Shown: positions 1 to 8,906 of the stretch, one piece after another | Numbering within the stretch: position 1 is the stretch's first letter | Layout of the letters: the number at the start of each line of letters is the position of its first letter | DNA from: Balneolaceae bacterium | GTDB taxonomy: Bacteria; Bacteroidota; Rhodothermia; Balneolales; Balneolaceae | Assembly (NCBI GenBank): GCA_034521445.1 | Contig: JAXHMM010000017.1 | Span: 210,928 to 274,927, forward strand | DNA length: 64,000 bases | Reading direction: 5' to 3' | Notes under the pieces: model-generated | What the model was told of the DNA's origin: nothing | Database searches by the model: none | The model's input: only the letters and a program-made list of their open reading frames with translations | Made by a program: the position numbers and the translations under genes

Positions 1-1464
1 CTTCGGCAGCATGGAGAGCTGAAGGGCCCGCGCCTCCTCCAGCTCCCGGGTCTTGCGCTCGTTTTCGGCCTCCAGCAGCTTGCGCTCCAGCTCCTTCTTC
101 TTGTTCATGCGCTCCTGTTCCAGGGATCGCTCCGAGAGATGCTTCACTTCGATTAGCTTGTGCTCCAGGCGACGCTGGGTACGCGCAAAGTCGCGAGAGA
201 GGAAGACCGACATGGTGAATATGAGCAGAATGGCGCCGTAGATCCCCCCGTAGACGGGATCGCCAGCCACCATGTTCAGATTGACCAGGGAGGTGTAAAG
301 CATGCCGCCGGTAAAACAGAACAGTCCGGTTCCGATGATCCAGACGCCCTGACGCTTGTGCCAGAAGGAGACGGCCAGCACACGGCCGATCTCCAGCAGC
401 ACCGCCAGCACGAAGAAATCGTGATAGGAGGCGAGTCCCCCCTCCCCGCTCCAGGAGGCGCCCGCCAGCAGGACCCCGGCTGCCAGAAAGCCCCAGAATA
501 ACAGTGGTACCTTCTTGTAGAAGAGGCTGTAGGCAAAGCGTAGGGCGAAAACGAGCATCATCAGCCAGGCTACCTCGTGGTAGACCCCGAGGTCCACCAC
601 TTCGAGCGGTGAGTGGGTGTGGTCGCCGCGGTAGCGCAGCCAGGTGACCAGGGCCAGCAGTCCGGTGAAGAGGGCGAAGTAGAGGTTTCGCTTCTCGCCG
701 GGATAAAAGGCAAACAACAGAAAGTGGATGCCGGTAAAGGCCAGCAGGAGCCCTCCGAAGAAAAGGGTGAGCCGTGAATGGCGCTCCGTCCAGCCCAAAG
801 CCTGTTTGAGATGAGCCTCCATGTCGCCCAGCTGCAAGCCGAAGCCTGGTGTGTAGCCACGCTCCAGGTAGGTCTGCGCGTCGTGGTTCACGTAACGGAC
901 AGCCAGCAGGTGCACGCCGGTGTCGGGCAGGACCACGGGTCTGGGCCGGCGGTCGCGGTAGGGCCGGTAGTCCTCGGCGAAGACCGACACCTCCCCGAGA
1001 TGGTAGATCAGCTCTCCATCCAGGTATATCTCGGAAGCCCCGTTGTGCGGGGAGAGCACCAGGGCGAGTGGATGGTTGACCAGGGTGGAGTCGACCCTGA
1101 GTCTCTTGCGGAACCAGCCTATGCCCTCCCAGTCCAGGAAGGGCAGTTCGGAGGGACCCAGATAGGTGCTCGCCTCCTCCCATCCGGAGGCGTCGTAGGA
1201 GGGCGAGGCCCACTGCAGGCTGTCGCCGGCCCGGAAACGCCAGTAGCTGCCCAGGGAAAGCACGCTGTCGGTGGGGTGAAAGTCGTCGGCCGACCAGACG
1301 GGCACGCTGTCGGCATCACCGGTCATCGCGGGAAAATCGGCCTGCTGCCACGCCGCGGCGGGGGATGCCTGCAATGCAAAGGCCAGCAGCGCAAGCAGCG
1401 CAGCGATACGGCCCGGCAGCCTGTCCCCTTTTCCCCTCTGGAATGGTGTTCGTAGTGCCCTCAA
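1..1464 (-). CDS. 7TM-DISM receptor with SpoIIE-type PP2C phosphatase (3' end outside window)
   Basis: Membrane receptor that probably controls a partner-switching (anti-sigma/anti-anti-sigma) pathway by dephosphorylation. The 488 visible codons run in order: a signal peptide (about residues 1-35, ending ASPAAA), a galactose-binding-like extracytoplasmic domain (WRFRAGD, YDASGW, GWFRKRL), seven or so hydrophobic helices (about 205-400), and a charged coiled coil. The window edge is reached at EARALQLSMLPK, the usual opening of a SpoIIE/RsbU PP2C domain, so the catalytic domain itself is not visible. I chose a TTG start with AGGG 8 bases upstream; no ATG or GTG places the signal peptide at the N-terminus. 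It lies 14 bases after the DUF4097 gene and is probably co-transcribed with it. The PP2C call is from the linker motif only. Confidence 0.8.
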   Translation of the reverse strand, partial: MRALRTPFQRGKGDRLPGRIAALLALLAFALQASPAAAWQQADFPAMTGDADSVPVWSADDFHPTDSVLSLGSYWRFRAGDSLQWASPSYDASGWEEASTYLGPSELPFLDWEGIGWFRKRLRVDSTLVNHPLALVLSPHNGASEIYLDGELIYHLGEVSVFAEDYRPYRDRRPRPVVLPDTGVHLLAVRYVNHDAQTYLERGYTPGFGLQLGDMEAHLKQALGWTERHSRLTLFFGGLLLAFTGIHFLLFAFYPGEKRNLYFALFTGLLALVTWLRYRGDHTHSPLEVVDLGVYHEVAWLMMLVFALRFAYSLFYKKVPLLFWGFLAAGVLLAGASWSGEGGLASYHDFFVLAVLLEIGRVLAVSFWHKRQGVWIIGTGLFCFTGGMLYTSLVNLNMVAGDPVYGGIYGAILLIFTMSVFLSRDFARTQRRLEHKLIEVKHLSERSLEQERMNKKKELERKLLEAENERKTRELEEARALQLSMLPK

Positions 1465-1478
1465 TGTTGATGCCCTGA

Positions 1479-2354
1479 TTATTCGGTTTCGACAGAGACC
1501 GTGCCTGAAGTGGATCGGAGGATGATGCGCGGACCCCCGCCTTCACGCAGCGAGCCTTCCACCAGGTCACTGCGGCGGATGCCCTCAAAAGAACCGCTGG
1601 TGCTGAAACGCACTTCGCTGCCGCGCAGGTCAAATTCAAAAGGCTGCACCGGCAGGCGGACGGCGATGTCCCCCCTTGTGGTCTCCAGACGCATGCCCAG
1701 GTTGACGCGGTCGAACTGGGCGCGAATGTCACCCCGGGTGATCTCGGCCACCATGTCGCCGGTAATGCGTTCGGCGTCAATCGCTCCGCCCAATATACGC
1801 AGGCGTATCTCACCGCGGAAATTCTCCAGGGAGATATCGCCCCGGTTGGTGTTGCCGCGGATCACCCCGCTGCTGCTGCGCACGGTGATGTCGCCGCTGC
1901 TGGTTGACAGGTCCTGCCGCTCCCCGGTGACCCCCTCCACATCGATGTCGCCGTTGGAGGTCTGCAGGCGCAGCGCAACCCCGGGCGGGGTGAGCACGCG
2001 GTAGCTGAAACGCACGTGGTCGCCCCCGAAACTTCCTTTGGGTTCCACGGAGGCGAGGATTTCCCGGCCGCGCTGGGCGGTGGTGATACGGTAGTTGTCG
2101 AGGTTGCCGCTGCGCGTCCAAACAGAAATACCGCGGTTCACGTACATCTCGATGCGCACCTCCTCCCTGCCCTCCTCGCCGATCACCTCGATATCACCGG
2201 TAGGAGTGTGCACCCGAACCACGGGCGTCTCGCCCGCGCGGAAGGTCCGAACTTGGTAGGGATCCTGCTGCGCGGCCAGGGGCCGGGGAGCCAGCATGAG
2301 CAGGGCCAGGAAAAGGGCTCCGAGGGAGGTCAGGTATGGCGAATGTGTTCTCAT
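1479..2354 (-). CDS. DUF4097-family exported beta-strand repeat protein
   Basis: Exported protein of 291 residues with a signal peptide (MRTHSPYL... cleaved near PLAAQQ). The mature part is a series of short beta-strand repeats in which a GDI tripeptide returns six times (TGDI, NGDI, SGDI, then RGDI three times), spaced by about 20-45 residues. This is the right-handed beta-helix-like pattern of the DUF4097 'putative adhesin' family, whose biochemical role is not established. An in-frame GTG at 2402 would add 16 residues before the signal peptide; the ATG at 2354 is preferred because it puts the hydrophobic segment at the N-terminus. It precedes the SpoIIE-type receptor on the same strand, so it may be part of the same envelope-sensing unit (inference). 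Confidence 0.75.
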   Translation of the reverse strand: MRTHSPYLTSLGALFLALLMLAPRPLAAQQDPYQVRTFRAGETPVVRVHTPTGDIEVIGEEGREEVRIEMYVNRGISVWTRSGNLDNYRITTAQRGREILASVEPKGSFGGDHVRFSYRVLTPPGVALRLQTSNGDIDVEGVTGERQDLSTSSGDITVRSSSGVIRGNTNRGDISLENFRGEIRLRILGGAIDAERITGDMVAEITRGDIRAQFDRVNLGMRLETTRGDIAVRLPVQPFEFDLRGSEVRFSTSGSFEGIRRSDLVEGSLREGGGPRIILRSTSGTVSVETE

Positions 2355-2568
2355 GGCACGGGATGTTGGTGCGGACGTTTGCATCATGTACGGCAAAAAC
2401 ACCGTCGGTGTTGCGCCCCCCCGGGCAGGGTGTCGTAGAGTCGGAATATAATAATCAGTTCCCTGCTTAGTTATTCAGATGCGGGTAGCGTGATGCTGAA
2501 AGATCGCGTTTTTTTGCCCCTATTGTTTAATATTAAATAATCCGAACATTAAACTTGATCACGAAGCT

Positions 2569-3030
2569 ATGAAAGCAACGATACGCATGCGATTCCTGCG
2601 CCTGACCGGTGCAGCCGTACTCTGCCTGGCCGTTCTGGCGGCCTGCGGGGACAACTCCACCTCGGCTATGGACGATGACGACGGAGGAGGTGGCGGTACG
2701 CCCCCTCCAACGGAACGCGAACCTACCTGGACCAACGTAAGTCAGATCCTCAGCACCAGCTGCGGCGGATCCAGCTGTCACCTGAGCGAACCCTTCGAAA
2801 GCGGCGTGAATCTCACCAGCTACAGCAATGTGATGAATTCCGTGGGTGAACAGTACGGCAAGGAAATAGTAGAGCCCGGCGACGGCTCGCAGGAAGCCTC
2901 CCCCATCGTCGACAAGATCAACGCCAACCCCGAATTCGGTGATCGAATGCCGCTGGAGGGTGGGACCCTTTCACAGGATGACATCGACCTGATCGTCGAA
3001 TGGATTGACGAAGGCGCCCAAGACAACTAG
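2569..3030 (+). CDS. Cytochrome c-like lipoprotein with a CX4CH haem motif
   Basis: A 153-residue lipoprotein: hydrophobic signal with lipobox LAAC (Cys26), then an acidic Asp/Gly-rich linker and a compact domain with C65-GGSS-C70-H71. A possible distal ligand Met127 (DRMPLEGG) follows, and a C-terminal helix (DDIDLIVEWIDEGA) typical of haem-domain proteins of Planctomycetes and Bacteroidota. The haem motif has four residues between the cysteines instead of two, a spacing seen in this lineage's predicted 'c-type cytochrome' lipoproteins but not proven here to bind haem. It is followed within 4 bases by yceI and then by a DUF5777 barrel, a recurring trio in Bacteroidota. An upstream AT-rich tract (about 2505-2550) probably holds the promoter. 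Confidence 0.72.
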   Translation: MKATIRMRFLRLTGAAVLCLAVLAACGDNSTSAMDDDDGGGGGTPPPTEREPTWTNVSQILSTSCGGSSCHLSEPFESGVNLTSYSNVMNSVGEQYGKEIVEPGDGSQEASPIVDKINANPEFGDRMPLEGGTLSQDDIDLIVEWIDEGAQDN

Positions 3031-3034
3031 TGTC

Positions 3035-3604
3035 ATGTCAAATATCTCCGCTATCCTGACAAGGGGGGCCGCCGCCGGACTGCTCCTGACGCTGATATGC
3101 GCCTCGACGGCCGGCGCCCAGGCTTTCCGTACCGAATCGGGACACGTGGCTTTCCACTCCTCGGTGCCGCTGCACGCCTTTACAGGCACCTCCGAGACGT
3201 TGAACGGCCGCATCAGCCTGGCCGACTCCACGGTGGACTTCTACGTGGACCTGATTACCCTCGAAACGGGTATTGCCAAAAGGGACAAGGACATGCGCCA
3301 GACGCTTGAAACCGAGGAACATCCCTTTGCGGAGTTCTACGGCAAGCTCACTACCCCCGTCAACCTGCAGGCCGAAGGCGCGCAGCAGGTGTCCGCGGAA
3401 GGCACCTTCACCATTCATGGCATCTCTCGGGAGATTACTGTGGAGGGCACGCTGAACCGCACCCCCGAGGGCCTGGCGGTGGAGGCCTCGTGGACCCTCA
3501 ATATGACCGACTATGATATCAAGCCGCCCGGCATTCTCTTCTACCGCGTAAGCGAGGAGATCGAGATCGAGCTGCAAGCCACCCTTCAACCTGAAAACAA
3601 CTGA
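3035..3604 (+). CDS. YceI-family periplasmic lipid-binding-like protein
   Basis: A 189-residue exported protein: signal peptide (about 1-28, ending STAGA), then a YceI lipocalin-like barrel. Family marks include HVAFHSSVPLHAFTGTSE, the conserved DMRQTLETEEHPFAEF stretch, the TIHGISREI strand, and a C-terminal LNMTDYDIKPP strand. YceI proteins bind polyprenyl-type ligands such as isoprenoid quinones in solved structures; the ligand here is unknown. The ATG at 3035 lies 4 bases after the upstream stop. An earlier in-frame ATG at 3005 would overlap the previous gene by 26 bases and push the signal peptide inward, so it is not used. Probably translated from the same transcript as its neighbours. 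Confidence 0.88.
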   Translation: MSNISAILTRGAAAGLLLTLICASTAGAQAFRTESGHVAFHSSVPLHAFTGTSETLNGRISLADSTVDFYVDLITLETGIAKRDKDMRQTLETEEHPFAEFYGKLTTPVNLQAEGAQQVSAEGTFTIHGISREITVEGTLNRTPEGLAVEASWTLNMTDYDIKPPGILFYRVSEEIEIELQATLQPENN

Positions 3605-3607
3605 ACC

Positions 3608-4447
3608 ATGCGCATCCAAACCCTGCTTCTTACCACGATCCTTACCCTGCTCTTCCTGCCGGCCCACGCCCAGATGGAAAGGGAGCGGGCGGACATCCGT
3701 CCGCCGGTAGAGGAGATCTTCTGGACGCACGGGCTGGTGGCTACCGGAACCGTGCAGCAGGTGCCCGCCGGCAACATGAACGTGACCATTATGCACTCCT
3801 TCGGGGTGCTAAGCAACCGCACGCTGCAGAACTTCTTCGGACTGGATTCCCCGCCCAACGTGCGACTGGGACTCGATTTCGGGCTTACCGACCAGTGGTC
3901 GCTGGGCATCGGACGGACCACGTTCGAGAAGGTAGTGGATCTGCGCACCCAGCTGGTCCTCCTGCGGCAGGGTTCCGACGGCGCCCCGCCGCTCAGCCTG
4001 AGCCTGAAGGGCGACCTGGGCGTGACCACCGTGGAGAACCGTCGTCCGCTGTCGGACGACCTGAGCGGAACAGCCGCGTTGATGGCCGCACGAAGCTTCG
4101 GGGATGCCTTCAGCCTGCAGATCTCCCCGATGGTAAGCTGGTTCGCCTCTCCCCTGCCCGGAAATGACGGCACGCTGGCCGGACTCGGCGTGGGAGCGGA
4201 ATACCGGCTCAGCGATCGCTACGCCTTCTTCGCCGAATGGCTTCCGGTGGTCGGCGACCGATTCGAGGGGGCGCACAACGCCTTTTCGGTGGGACTGGAT
4301 ATTGAGACCGGGGGACACGTTTTCCAGCTCTTTTTCAGCAATACCCAATGGCATACCGAACAGTACGCCATCTCGCACACCAACACCGATTTCTGGGCGG
4401 GCGATTTCCGCTTCGGGTTCAACGTAAACCGCATCTTCCAGTTATAG
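3608..4447 (+). CDS. DUF5777-family outer-membrane beta-barrel protein
   Basis: A 279-residue protein with a clear signal peptide (MRIQTLLLTTILTLLFLPAHAQ) and alternating beta-strand segments. It contains the features of the DUF5777 barrel family: an early FWTHGLVATGTVQQV block, LSNRTLQNFFGLDSPPNVRLGLDFGLTD split by turns, and a C-terminal FRFGFNVNRIFQL ending in an aromatic/hydrophobic strand suited to Bam-dependent insertion. It begins 3 bases after yceI stops, so the cytochrome-like lipoprotein, YceI and this barrel form one operon. Function is not known; the grouping suggests an envelope redox or lipid-handling role (inference). Confidence 0.82.
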   Translation: MRIQTLLLTTILTLLFLPAHAQMERERADIRPPVEEIFWTHGLVATGTVQQVPAGNMNVTIMHSFGVLSNRTLQNFFGLDSPPNVRLGLDFGLTDQWSLGIGRTTFEKVVDLRTQLVLLRQGSDGAPPLSLSLKGDLGVTTVENRRPLSDDLSGTAALMAARSFGDAFSLQISPMVSWFASPLPGNDGTLAGLGVGAEYRLSDRYAFFAEWLPVVGDRFEGAHNAFSVGLDIETGGHVFQLFFSNTQWHTEQYAISHTNTDFWAGDFRFGFNVNRIFQL

Positions 4448-4491
4448 GGCCGTACCGGGCGAATCCGGTTCCGCGCCCCAGGAAGAGGAGG

Positions 4492-4833
4492 CTAGATCAT
4501 GCCGGTCACGTCGCGGGCCACATCGCGGTTGTATTCGAAGGCCAGGTTGCGGTAGTTGATCAGGTCGACGATGGTGCCAATCAGGCAGAGCCCGCCGGTG
4601 AGCAGATAGAGAATGCCCATGCCCACGTGGCCGATGATAAAGCGGTGGACGCCGGCCACCCCGAAAAAGCCGATGATGGCGGTAAGCAGCACGATCTGGG
4701 GATCCTTGCGCCGCGCCCGGTAGACGCTGCTGAAGCGCCGGGCCTGTTCTTCGTCCATATTTTCCATCATTTTGCCTATGTAGGCTGCCTCGTCGCCTTC
4801 CAGCTCGGGCAGATAGTCTATCATTCGCGCCAT
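4492..4833 (-). CDS. TM2-domain membrane protein
   Basis: Small membrane protein of 113 residues. An N-terminal soluble part of about 45 residues is followed by a TM2 domain: KDPQIVLLTAIIGFFGVAGVHRFIIGHVGMGILYLLTGGLCLIGTIVDLINY, two helices joined by the conserved G-x-HRF-x-G turn, read in parts here. The gene overlaps the 3' end of the DUF2752 gene by 13 bases, a pairing commonly seen in Bacteroidota. No enzymatic role is known for bacterial TM2 proteins. Confidence 0.87.
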   Translation of the reverse strand: MARMIDYLPELEGDEAAYIGKMMENMDEEQARRFSSVYRARRKDPQIVLLTAIIGFFGVAGVHRFIIGHVGMGILYLLTGGLCLIGTIVDLINYRNLAFEYNRDVARDVTGMI

Positions 4834-5177
4834 AACAAGTCTCCGTTGTTGGGTTTATGCTGAATATTCAGGTGTACCAGGTAAGATATCCTTCCCCCCA
4901 TGATACTTACAGCGGGAATGCCCATGAAGTGCATCTGCAGAGAAGCCGCAAGGTCGCCCCGCATGAGCAGGGCTACCGACCGTCCCAGGCCCTCGCCCGG
5001 GCACCAGCTCATCCCCGCCCACTCCAGCAGGCAGAATCCCCCCTCCCTCGCAGTGTAGGGGTCGATGGCGGCCATGAGCAGCAGGCCGGCCGCCAGGGCG
5101 CACCATTCAAAATGCCGCCGGAAGAACGATTTCCAGGGACTCTCGGGGTGCGATATGCGGGGTGCGGCGTCCATCAT
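4821..5177 (-). CDS. DUF2752 membrane protein
   Basis: A 118-residue integral membrane protein of the DUF2752 family. Diagnostic pieces are the first helix (CALAAGLLLMAAIDP), the CLLEWAGMSWCPGEGLGRSVALLMRGDL segment with its conserved CPGCG-like turn (here CPGEG, the second Cys lost) and a final helix leading into a charged tail. Two adjacent ATGs (5177 and 5174) could start it. It is the first gene of a two-gene unit with the TM2 protein. Function unknown. Confidence 0.8.
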   Translation of the reverse strand: MMDAAPRISHPESPWKSFFRRHFEWCALAAGLLLMAAIDPYTAREGGFCLLEWAGMSWCPGEGLGRSVALLMRGDLAASLQMHFMGIPAVSIMGGRISYLVHLNIQHKPNNGDLLWRE

Positions 5178-5353
5178 GTGTACGGTTCTACGAAAACGAG
5201 AGGAATACGATACATAATAATTGGATGTAATTCCAAAAGGGGGCTTCGTGCATGTTAAAAGATGTAGCCGCCGGAATGGGACTTGGCGCGCTCAGGTTGC
5301 AATAACGTGCCGGATACGTCTCGCACGGCCAATCGAAAGACAAATCGAAGAAA

Positions 5354-7390
5354 ATGAATAAGACCTGCCTGCTTGCCGCACTGCTCATGCTGCCCGGCCT
5401 GCTCTCCGCCCAGGACAGCACCGCCGCCGTCGGCGACACCCTCGCGACCCACCTGAAAGCCATCGAGGTCGTGGGCGTGCGTTCGGTGATCAGCTCTGCC
5501 GACGCCCCCCTTGCCCTGGCCATCGCAAACCGTGACAGGGCTTCCCTGAACCACGGTTCCAGCCTCTCTCTTTCGGGCATCGGGCAGCAGCTGCCCGGTC
5601 TCTGGGTGAACAACCGCCGCAACTACGCCCTGGGCGAACGCATGACCATACGCGGACTCGGATGGAGGGCCGCCTTCGGGGTGCGAGGCATACAGGTCAT
5701 CCTTGACGGAGTGCCCCTCACCGTGGCCGACGGACAGTCGATGATCAACATCGTGGACCCCGCCTTCGTGAGGCGCGCCGAACTCATTCGCGGGCCCGCC
5801 TCCTCCTTCTGGGGCAATGCCAGCGGCGGGGTGCTCTACCTCTCAACCGATCCCGGCTATTCGGCCGGCGACGGGCTGCATCTGCGCGCGCTCGGCGGCT
5901 CCTACGGCATGGCCCGCACCGAAGCGCAGTACCGTCAGGCGGGCGAGCGGCACGCATTCAGCGCATACGGCTCCTTCCTGGACGATCCCGGCTTCCGCAA
6001 CTACTCCTCGGCACGCCTCTGGCGCGGGGGACTTACCGGACGTGTGGAGATTTCCGGCGGGGGCACACTGGAGTATTCCGGCGCCATGGTGCACATGCCC
6101 TTCGCCGAACATCCCAGCGGACTTTCCAGGCAGCAGGCGAAGGAGGAGCCCCGCACAGCGGTCCCCTCCTTCGTGGAGGCAGGGGCCGGCAAGAGCATGA
6201 CCCAGGGACAGGCCGGCCTGCGCTACCTGGCCGACACCGGGCTGGGCGATCTAACCCTGTCGGCCTACGGCATCCGCCGCGACCTGCGCAATCCCCTCCC
6301 CTTCGCCATTATTACCGTGGACCGCCTGTCCGGGGGACTTCGTGCCGGCCTGGAGCGTGAATACGACGAGATTACCTGGAAAGCAGGGGCCGAGGTCAAG
6401 CTCCAGCGTGACGACCGCGTGGAATTCGGAAACGATAGCGGAAGCCGCGGAGGCGTACAGATCGACCAGCTGGAAACCGTCTGGAACCAGGCCCTGTTCG
6501 CCTCCGCAGCCTGGGGGCCCGGCGACCTGGCCCTGCTGGGCAGCCTCCGCCTGGACCGCCTCGCCTTCGCCAGCGATGCCCGCGCCTCGGGGGCCGAGGG
6601 CGAGCGCAGCTTTCAGGCCCTCAGTCCAGGCGTGGGCGTGCGCTGGGATCTCGGCGCGGCCAGCCTCTTCGCCAATCTCGGCACCAGCTTCGAGGCGCCC
6701 ACCACCACCGAGCTGGTAAACCGTCCCGGCGGCGGGGAGGGCTTTAATCCCGATATCCGTCCCGAACATACCACATCGGTGGACCTCGGTATGCGGGGCG
6801 AGCTGGTGAACAGCCCGCTCTCATGGGAGCTGACCCTCTACCAGATGTGGATTCGCGACCTGCTCTTTCCCTACCAGCTGGCCGCCGACGGACCGGTTTT
6901 CTACCGCAACCAGGGCGAAACCCGTCACCGGGGCGTGGAGGCCCGCGTGGAGGCCCGGATCCTCCCCTCCCTCACCCTATCGTCCACCTGGAACCTGACC
7001 GACGCCGCCTTCGTCGAGGCCGCCACCCTGGATGGTTTCTCTCTGGCCGGAAAATCGGTGCCTGGCGTGGCCCGGCACCGCCTCAACACCACCCTGCGCT
7101 GGCAGGCATCGGGATGGCGCGCCTCCCTCTCACACGAAATGGTGAGCCGGCACCCGGTGGATAATCTCAACACCGCCTGGAACGACCGCTACCAGGTTCT
7201 GGACGCCCGGCTTAGTTACCGCAGCAATCCGGGCGCCGGGAGCGGCCTCACCCTGCATCCCTTCCTGGAGGTAAACAACGTGCTGGACCACCGCTACAAC
7301 GGCTCGGTGGTGGTGAATGCCTTTGGGGGGCGCTACTACGAGCCTGCGGCCGGGCGCAACTGGACCTTCGGGCTCTCCCTCGATTTCTAA
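5354..7390 (+). CDS. TonB-dependent outer-membrane receptor
   Basis: A 678-residue TonB-dependent transporter, importing a siderophore, vitamin or similar ligand across the outer membrane. Signal peptide (1-19, LLSAQ), TonB-box-like start (LKAIEVVGVRS, about 36-46), plug domain (LSLSGIGQQLPGL, RMTIRGLGWRAAFGVRGIQVILDGVPL, VRRAELIRGPASSFWG) and a 22-strand-type barrel closing with RNWTFGLSLDF. No carboxypeptidase-like N-terminal domain precedes the plug, unlike SusC-type receptors, so it resembles FecA-like simple receptors. Substrate cannot be read from the sequence. It stands alone; the 176-base upstream region shows no riboswitch I could recognise. Confidence 0.93.
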   Translation: MNKTCLLAALLMLPGLLSAQDSTAAVGDTLATHLKAIEVVGVRSVISSADAPLALAIANRDRASLNHGSSLSLSGIGQQLPGLWVNNRRNYALGERMTIRGLGWRAAFGVRGIQVILDGVPLTVADGQSMINIVDPAFVRRAELIRGPASSFWGNASGGVLYLSTDPGYSAGDGLHLRALGGSYGMARTEAQYRQAGERHAFSAYGSFLDDPGFRNYSSARLWRGGLTGRVEISGGGTLEYSGAMVHMPFAEHPSGLSRQQAKEEPRTAVPSFVEAGAGKSMTQGQAGLRYLADTGLGDLTLSAYGIRRDLRNPLPFAIITVDRLSGGLRAGLEREYDEITWKAGAEVKLQRDDRVEFGNDSGSRGGVQIDQLETVWNQALFASAAWGPGDLALLGSLRLDRLAFASDARASGAEGERSFQALSPGVGVRWDLGAASLFANLGTSFEAPTTTELVNRPGGGEGFNPDIRPEHTTSVDLGMRGELVNSPLSWELTLYQMWIRDLLFPYQLAADGPVFYRNQGETRHRGVEARVEARILPSLTLSSTWNLTDAAFVEAATLDGFSLAGKSVPGVARHRLNTTLRWQASGWRASLSHEMVSRHPVDNLNTAWNDRYQVLDARLSYRSNPGAGSGLTLHPFLEVNNVLDHRYNGSVVVNAFGGRYYEPAAGRNWTFGLSLDF

Positions 7391-7448
7391 ATTGCAAACC
7401 GTCAATCCCTGCTCACCGACCAGGGGAGCCAGGGGCGTGCGGGTCGGT

Positions 7449-8825
7449 TCAATTTCCTCCCATGCGCTCAGCGGTGATTTCCTGGCCGTTTTGATATAAA
7501 GTCAAGGAGTCGGCCGGCTCGGATTTAGCGCCATAAAATTCGATTTCCGCGGGTACGACCCGGTAGAAGAAGCGGGTCTCGGAGTCGGCAAAGACCCGGT
7601 GCTCGGGCTGCCCCGGCAGCTGTACCCTGAGCCCTTCTTCATGAAGCCTGACCTTAAAGATCAGTCCCTGGGGTGTACGGTAGGTACCGGCATAAGACCT
7701 GAGACGTTCGCGAGGGACTTCCTCTGTGCGGCGGACTTGCCGCAGCTCATTACGCCGGTCCAGCAAATGGAGCCCCAGATCATTAATGTCGCCCGTCCCG
7801 TTACTCAGAATCACGGCCCCGGTCCCGTCTTCCTGGTTGAAACCCGCAAAAGCACGGAATCCTCCCGTACCGCCGCCATGCCAGAAAATGGTATCGGCTT
7901 CGGTCGAGATAAACCAGGCCAGGCCCATCTCCTGATGGTGAGACCGGTCGGGTGAGAAATAACTTCGGCGGGTCATCTCGGCAGCTTCTTCCAGGGACCC
8001 GGGCCCCGACCCTGAAACCGCTGAAAGGTATGCGGCCATGTCCTTAGTGGATGACCTAAGTCCCCCGGCTCCTGCCAAAACCCCCAAATTCCACGCCTTT
8101 ACAAGGCGCCCGTAGCTGGTAGGACGAGCCTGGAGAGTAGTGTCAGATGGAGACAGGGAAATTCCGGTCTGCTGCATGCCGATTTGCCGGCTGATCATAT
8201 CGCGAGCAAGCTCTTCATAACTTCTCCCGGCATGGCGCTCCAGAATATGTCCGAGCAGTCCCATTCCCAGGTTGGAGTAGGCATAGGCGTTTCCAGGCGA
8301 ATGCTGAAGTGTCGCTCCTTCAAGATAGCGATAGAGCTTGCTCACAGTATAATCTGCATAAGGATCGGCAGGATCGCGCGGTGAGAGATTGGAAGGCAGC
8401 CTGGACAGCCCAGAGGTATGGGTGGCCAGATGCTCCAGCCTAATCGGCTGGTCCTGAGTGCCGGGCAGGTCCAGGCTGTCCGGAAGAAACGCTGAAATGG
8501 GATCATGCAGGTTCAGTTCTCCCTGGCGGTCCATCTGTGCAAGCAGCAAGGCTGTGAAGGTTTTGGTGACGGACCCAATTTCGTACACGGTGCGCTCGTC
8601 AACAGGTTGTTGCTTGGATGGTCCGCGGTGTCCCATGGAATAAAATGTGACCTCTCCCGAACGGTCGAGGTAGGCCATGCTGATGCCAGTGAAATACCCC
8701 TCCTGCAGGCGAAGTTCGAGGGTGTCTTCCAGTCCGCTGAAAGGAGCCGGTTGCGAGGCGGCTACCACAGGCAGCAGCAATATCATTATGATGATAGGAC
8801 ATCTGATCAGGCGAGTGAAATTCAT
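7449..8825 (-). CDS. Beta-lactamase-fold serine hydrolase (class C / DD-peptidase-like)
   Basis: A 458-residue exported serine hydrolase. Signal peptide about 1-25 (VVAASQ). The catalytic signature is complete: S85-x-x-K88 (GSVTKTF), Y183-S-N185 and the HGGGTGGF stretch in the KTG position. A C-terminal lipocalin-like extension (about 370-458, YAGTYRTPQGLIFKV) matches the 'serine hydrolase + DUF3471-like' layout. Such proteins are peptidases or esterases more often than true beta-lactamases. The gene reads as less GC-rich than its neighbours, with relaxed third positions, which may mean later acquisition. It stands alone between a convergent receptor gene and a divergent transporter gene. Confidence 0.9.
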   Translation of the reverse strand: MNFTRLIRCPIIIMILLLPVVAASQPAPFSGLEDTLELRLQEGYFTGISMAYLDRSGEVTFYSMGHRGPSKQQPVDERTVYEIGSVTKTFTALLLAQMDRQGELNLHDPISAFLPDSLDLPGTQDQPIRLEHLATHTSGLSRLPSNLSPRDPADPYADYTVSKLYRYLEGATLQHSPGNAYAYSNLGMGLLGHILERHAGRSYEELARDMISRQIGMQQTGISLSPSDTTLQARPTSYGRLVKAWNLGVLAGAGGLRSSTKDMAAYLSAVSGSGPGSLEEAAEMTRRSYFSPDRSHHQEMGLAWFISTEADTIFWHGGGTGGFRAFAGFNQEDGTGAVILSNGTGDINDLGLHLLDRRNELRQVRRTEEVPRERLRSYAGTYRTPQGLIFKVRLHEEGLRVQLPGQPEHRVFADSETRFFYRVVPAEIEFYGAKSEPADSLTLYQNGQEITAERMGGN

Positions 8826-8906
8826 GGTCGACTTCTTTTTATAGCTTGATAATTTTCACTAGTATTGCCTTCGAAGTACACGAATTCGAGCTCTTATTGT
8901 TATTCT

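Noticed and set aside
5178..5353. Possible TPP or cobalamin riboswitch before the TonB receptor
   Set aside because: CTCAGGTTGCAATAACG looked similar to part of the TPP core, but the other conserved boxes (CTGAGA, GGATAATGCC) are missing on both strands.
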